Source: Flavobacterium sp. Leaf82 (GTDB lineage Bacteria > Bacteroidota > Bacteroidia > Flavobacteriales > Flavobacteriaceae). From it: a DNA stretch of 64,000 nt. How positions within the stretch are numbered: position 1 is the stretch's first letter; each line of letters starts with the position of its first letter. Made by a program: the position numbers and the translations under genes. The stretch lies in the NCBI RefSeq assembly GCF_001422725.1, contig NZ_LMMA01000033.1:244752-308751 (forward strand), given 5' to 3'. The notes below the pieces were generated by a model. It searched no databases. It was not told where the DNA came from and saw only the letters and a list, made by a program, of their open reading frames with translations. Shown here piece by piece: positions 62,116-64,000 of the stretch.

Positions 62116-62634
62116 TTACTTTTTGGTACGATCTTTAATTACTAGCACTTTTTTCGTAACTCTAAATTCGTTGGTAATTATTCTCATCATAGGTTCGCCT
62201 TTATCATTTTTTGCTCCGTTTTCAATCATAACTTCATCGGTTATCATCCCATCAATATAATTCAGACCTAACTTATTAAATTTAATATTATATAGAGGAA
62301 TTAATATATTACTAGTTGCAACAAATGTGTCATTTGCTATTTTTTTTAAATGATTGTCCTCGTAGTTAATGTCTTTAGTTTGAGTCAGGGCAAATTCTAG
62401 GAATCTAGTATTCTTTTGCAACTTGCGTATTTCAGTGGTTAATGTATCTAAATTATTTCTGTAATTTATTTTACCGTCGTATCTCTCATTTAGAAAAACC
62501 GTATCTGGAAAAACTAAGCTTATTTCATAATTGTCCTTTGCACTTTCTACTATCTTTTTCTCTTTTTTACAAGAAATTAAAACTAATATAGTTATCAAGA
62601 AACAGGTTAGTTTTTTTATTCTTTTATTTTTCAT
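62116..62634 (-). CDS. Tandem lipoprotein paralogue 3
   Basis: I chose the ATG at 62634 (MKNKRIKKLTCFLITILVLISCKKEKK), which gives a clean lipoprotein signal; the frame opens five codons earlier. The core is FPDTVFLNERYDGKINYRNNLDT, with IPLYNIKFNKLGLNYIDGMITDEV and the RIITNEFRVTKKVLVIKDRTKK end. It has an ENGAKNDKGEPMM insert, as in copy 1 (GEKDEKGDILT). Copies 1 and 3, and copies 2 and 4, therefore form two subtypes in alternating order. Confidence 0.82.
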   Translation of the reverse strand: MKNKRIKKLTCFLITILVLISCKKEKKIVESAKDNYEISLVFPDTVFLNERYDGKINYRNNLDTLTTEIRKLQKNTRFLEFALTQTKDINYEDNHLKKIANDTFVATSNILIPLYNIKFNKLGLNYIDGMITDEVMIENGAKNDKGEPMMRIITNEFRVTKKVLVIKDRTKK

Positions 62635-62652
62635 TTTGTCGGAAGTCAAAAA

Positions 62653-63155
62653 TTACTTCTTGGTACGATCTTTAATTACTATTACTTTATGAGTCGCTCT
62701 AAATTCATGAGTGATAATTCTTGTACTAGCTTGCATTTTACCATCTCGAAGCATTATACCATCTATATTTATCTCGTCAGTAATGACACCATCAATATAA
62801 CGCACCCCAGGATTATTAAAACTGATATTGTATAATGGAATCATTCTATTATTCTCAGCAATAAATGTATCAGTTATTGACTTTTTTAAATTTTCAATAT
62901 CATTGTTTAAATTTTTAGTTACCGAAAAACTATATTTAATAATTCTAAGTTTTTTAATATCTAGTAATTTAGTTGTTGCTGTGTCAAAAATATTTTTGTA
63001 AAATATCTTTCCATTGTAATATTTACCCACATAAACTGTATCAGGGAAATTAAATTCTATATTGAAATCAGTAGTTTTTTTTCTTGAATTTTTTTAGTTT
63101 CTTGCTTACAAGAAAACAAAAAAATAAAGCTTAGAAGTATTATAGATTTTTTCAT
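62653..63155 (-). pseudogene. Tandem lipoprotein paralogue 4, frameshifted at a poly-A tract
   Basis: An ATG at 63155 opens MKKSIILLSFIFLFSCKQETKKIQEKK and stops after 32 codons. In the next frame, from the A8 run (T8 on the plus strand at 63075-63082), the conserved text resumes as TTDFNIEFNFPDTVYVGKYYNGKIFYKN. It continues to the usual end (RIITHEFRATHKVIVIKDRTKK). One more A, or a -1 slip on the A-tract, restores the full 167-residue lipoprotein. It could be a pseudogene, a phase-variable gene, a slippage-expressed gene, or a sequencing error in a homopolymer. Confidence 0.8.
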
Positions 63156-63169
63156 ACTTAATCAAATTT

Positions 63170-63928
63170 CTACTGTTTAGGTAGTAATTTAGCTTTCTCT
63201 TCCATTTTCTTAAAGTTCTCTTCATTCATCTTATTAATAATATTTCTTTCCGAAGCAATTACAGTTGTATCATGATGTGCTGGTGCGGCTACTTGAGGAT
63301 CGTTATTTGGCATTTCCATAATCTCATAATGATACAACGGCATACGAATTGAATCGGGATCAGATAAAGTTGCATTTTTTGTAACTAATGGTTGTCTATC
63401 CGGAATTCCATATTTTAATATCATTTCTAATTCTAGAAGCCACGGAAACATTAATGAAGATTTTGGGAATAATTTGCCTAATAAATTGCCTAAATCAAAA
63501 CAAGTATTAAAATCATGACCCGGAGTATCTATAGATCCGGAACCTCTGTCGTTTTTTATATTTCCGCTTCCTGCAATTGGGTCTGCACCAAACCCAAAAA
63601 CTCTTATACCATCGCTTTTTATTCCTATACTTACTAAATGTTTTACTACAACTTCGCTCAATTGTGTAGCTTTTGTCCAACTGCCGTCGCGGTTTCCTCG
63701 ATAAATTGTATTGTCTTTACTCTCAAAATAAAGTTCACCTTCAGTAGCTCTTCTATTTGGACCATCAGCAAAGAAATTATTGCTGGAAGAAAAGTGATCA
63801 AAACTATTTTTACTTTTTCTGGCTTCCAGCATTTCGCCTATAGCATCTTTTCTTTTCCAGATGTCATTATTCATGAAATCATCCTTGTCAAATGGATTTC
63901 TATTTCTCCCAAATCTATCTCTAAACAT
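63170..63928 (-). CDS. Unrecognised 252-residue protein upstream of lipoprotein array
   Basis: It is soluble, with no signal peptide. The N-terminus is charged and Asn/Phe-rich (MFRDRFGRNRNPFDKDDFMNNDIW). The middle contains EGELYFESKDNTIYRGNRDGSWTKATQLSEVVVKHL and then a Gly/Asp-rich part with GSGNIKNDRGSGSIDTPGHDFNTCFDLGNLLGKLFP. The end is helical and Lys/Glu-rich. I do not recognise the family. It is the first gene of the leftward row of lipoproteins, 14 bp before copy 4. The layout of a soluble protein followed by tandem diverged lipoproteins recalls effector-immunity loci, but no toxin motif is seen. Confidence 0.7.
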   Translation of the reverse strand: MFRDRFGRNRNPFDKDDFMNNDIWKRKDAIGEMLEARKSKNSFDHFSSSNNFFADGPNRRATEGELYFESKDNTIYRGNRDGSWTKATQLSEVVVKHLVSIGIKSDGIRVFGFGADPIAGSGNIKNDRGSGSIDTPGHDFNTCFDLGNLLGKLFPKSSLMFPWLLELEMILKYGIPDRQPLVTKNATLSDPDSIRMPLYHYEIMEMPNNDPQVAAPAHHDTTVIASERNIINKMNEENFKKMEEKAKLLPKQ

Positions 63929-64000
63929 AATGAAAATTGTTGGTTTATACTAATTAGAAATTATTTTAAAATAAATAATTTCTTACTTTGCTATTTATTA

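Overview
The window reads as chromosome of a Flavobacterium-like member of the Bacteroidota. The evidence is AT-rich DNA with scarce Shine-Dalgarno signals, TAnnTTTG-type -7 promoter boxes, a tmRNA encoding the tag GENNYALAA, lipobox lipoproteins starting CKK/CKQ, a TonB-type outer-membrane receptor with a carboxypeptidase-regulatory N-domain, and a LETM1-related biofilm-associated protein. No rRNA operon, IS element, CRISPR array or complete prophage is visible.

Left edge (1-6.8 kb): two tail-fibre-like proteins share an N-terminal attachment module. A LamG-like protein lies between them and a 1014-residue orphan protein diverges from them. No head, portal, terminase or baseplate gene is present, so the parent element, if any, lies to the left. 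Next, 6.9-47.7 kb is mostly housekeeping. It holds tmRNA, a serine hydrolase, a lysine/alanine-dehydrogenase-like enzyme, fumC, a TonB-type receptor, arsC-like, CPBP protease, menE, an RsmB-type rRNA methyltransferase, kup, and an ECF sigma / anti-sigma / Spy-like operon. It continues with ilvE, mnmD, divergent oxyR and dps, a SulP transporter plus beta-carbonic anhydrase pair, sodC, a chitinase, a beta-oxidation cluster (MarR, FadN-like, thiolase, acyl-CoA dehydrogenase), a WYL regulator and an HD hydrolase.

The most unusual part is 47.7-59.5 kb. Three 145-bp tandem repeats are followed by about 700 bp of apparently non-coding DNA. That DNA carries a tandem duplication, six copies of a bipartite 20-mer (GGTCAA-N7-TTACTTC), and a tRNA-like sequence whose acceptor, D and T arms are intact but whose anticodon region is expanded and contains one of the 20-mers. 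Directly downstream lie a RING-like/TerD-like protein, the RNA ligase RtcB and TatD nuclease. A tight operon follows, made of a RlaP-type nucleotidyltransferase, a PrrC/RloC-like (AAA_13) ATPase with a CxxC hook, and a second RlaP-type nucleotidyltransferase. A 27-nt hairpin element occurs both ahead of the 20-mer array and ahead of rtcB, which ties the array to the repair genes. I read this as an RNA damage/repair island with an associated structured RNA or operator array. The function is inference; the motif copies and gene families are visible in the sequence.

Right edge (59.6-64 kb): an XRE regulator, a MORN/YwqK-like lipoprotein, four tandem paralogous lipoproteins (one with a poly-A frameshift) and an unrecognised 252-residue protein. 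This arrangement resembles an expanding immunity-type gene family.
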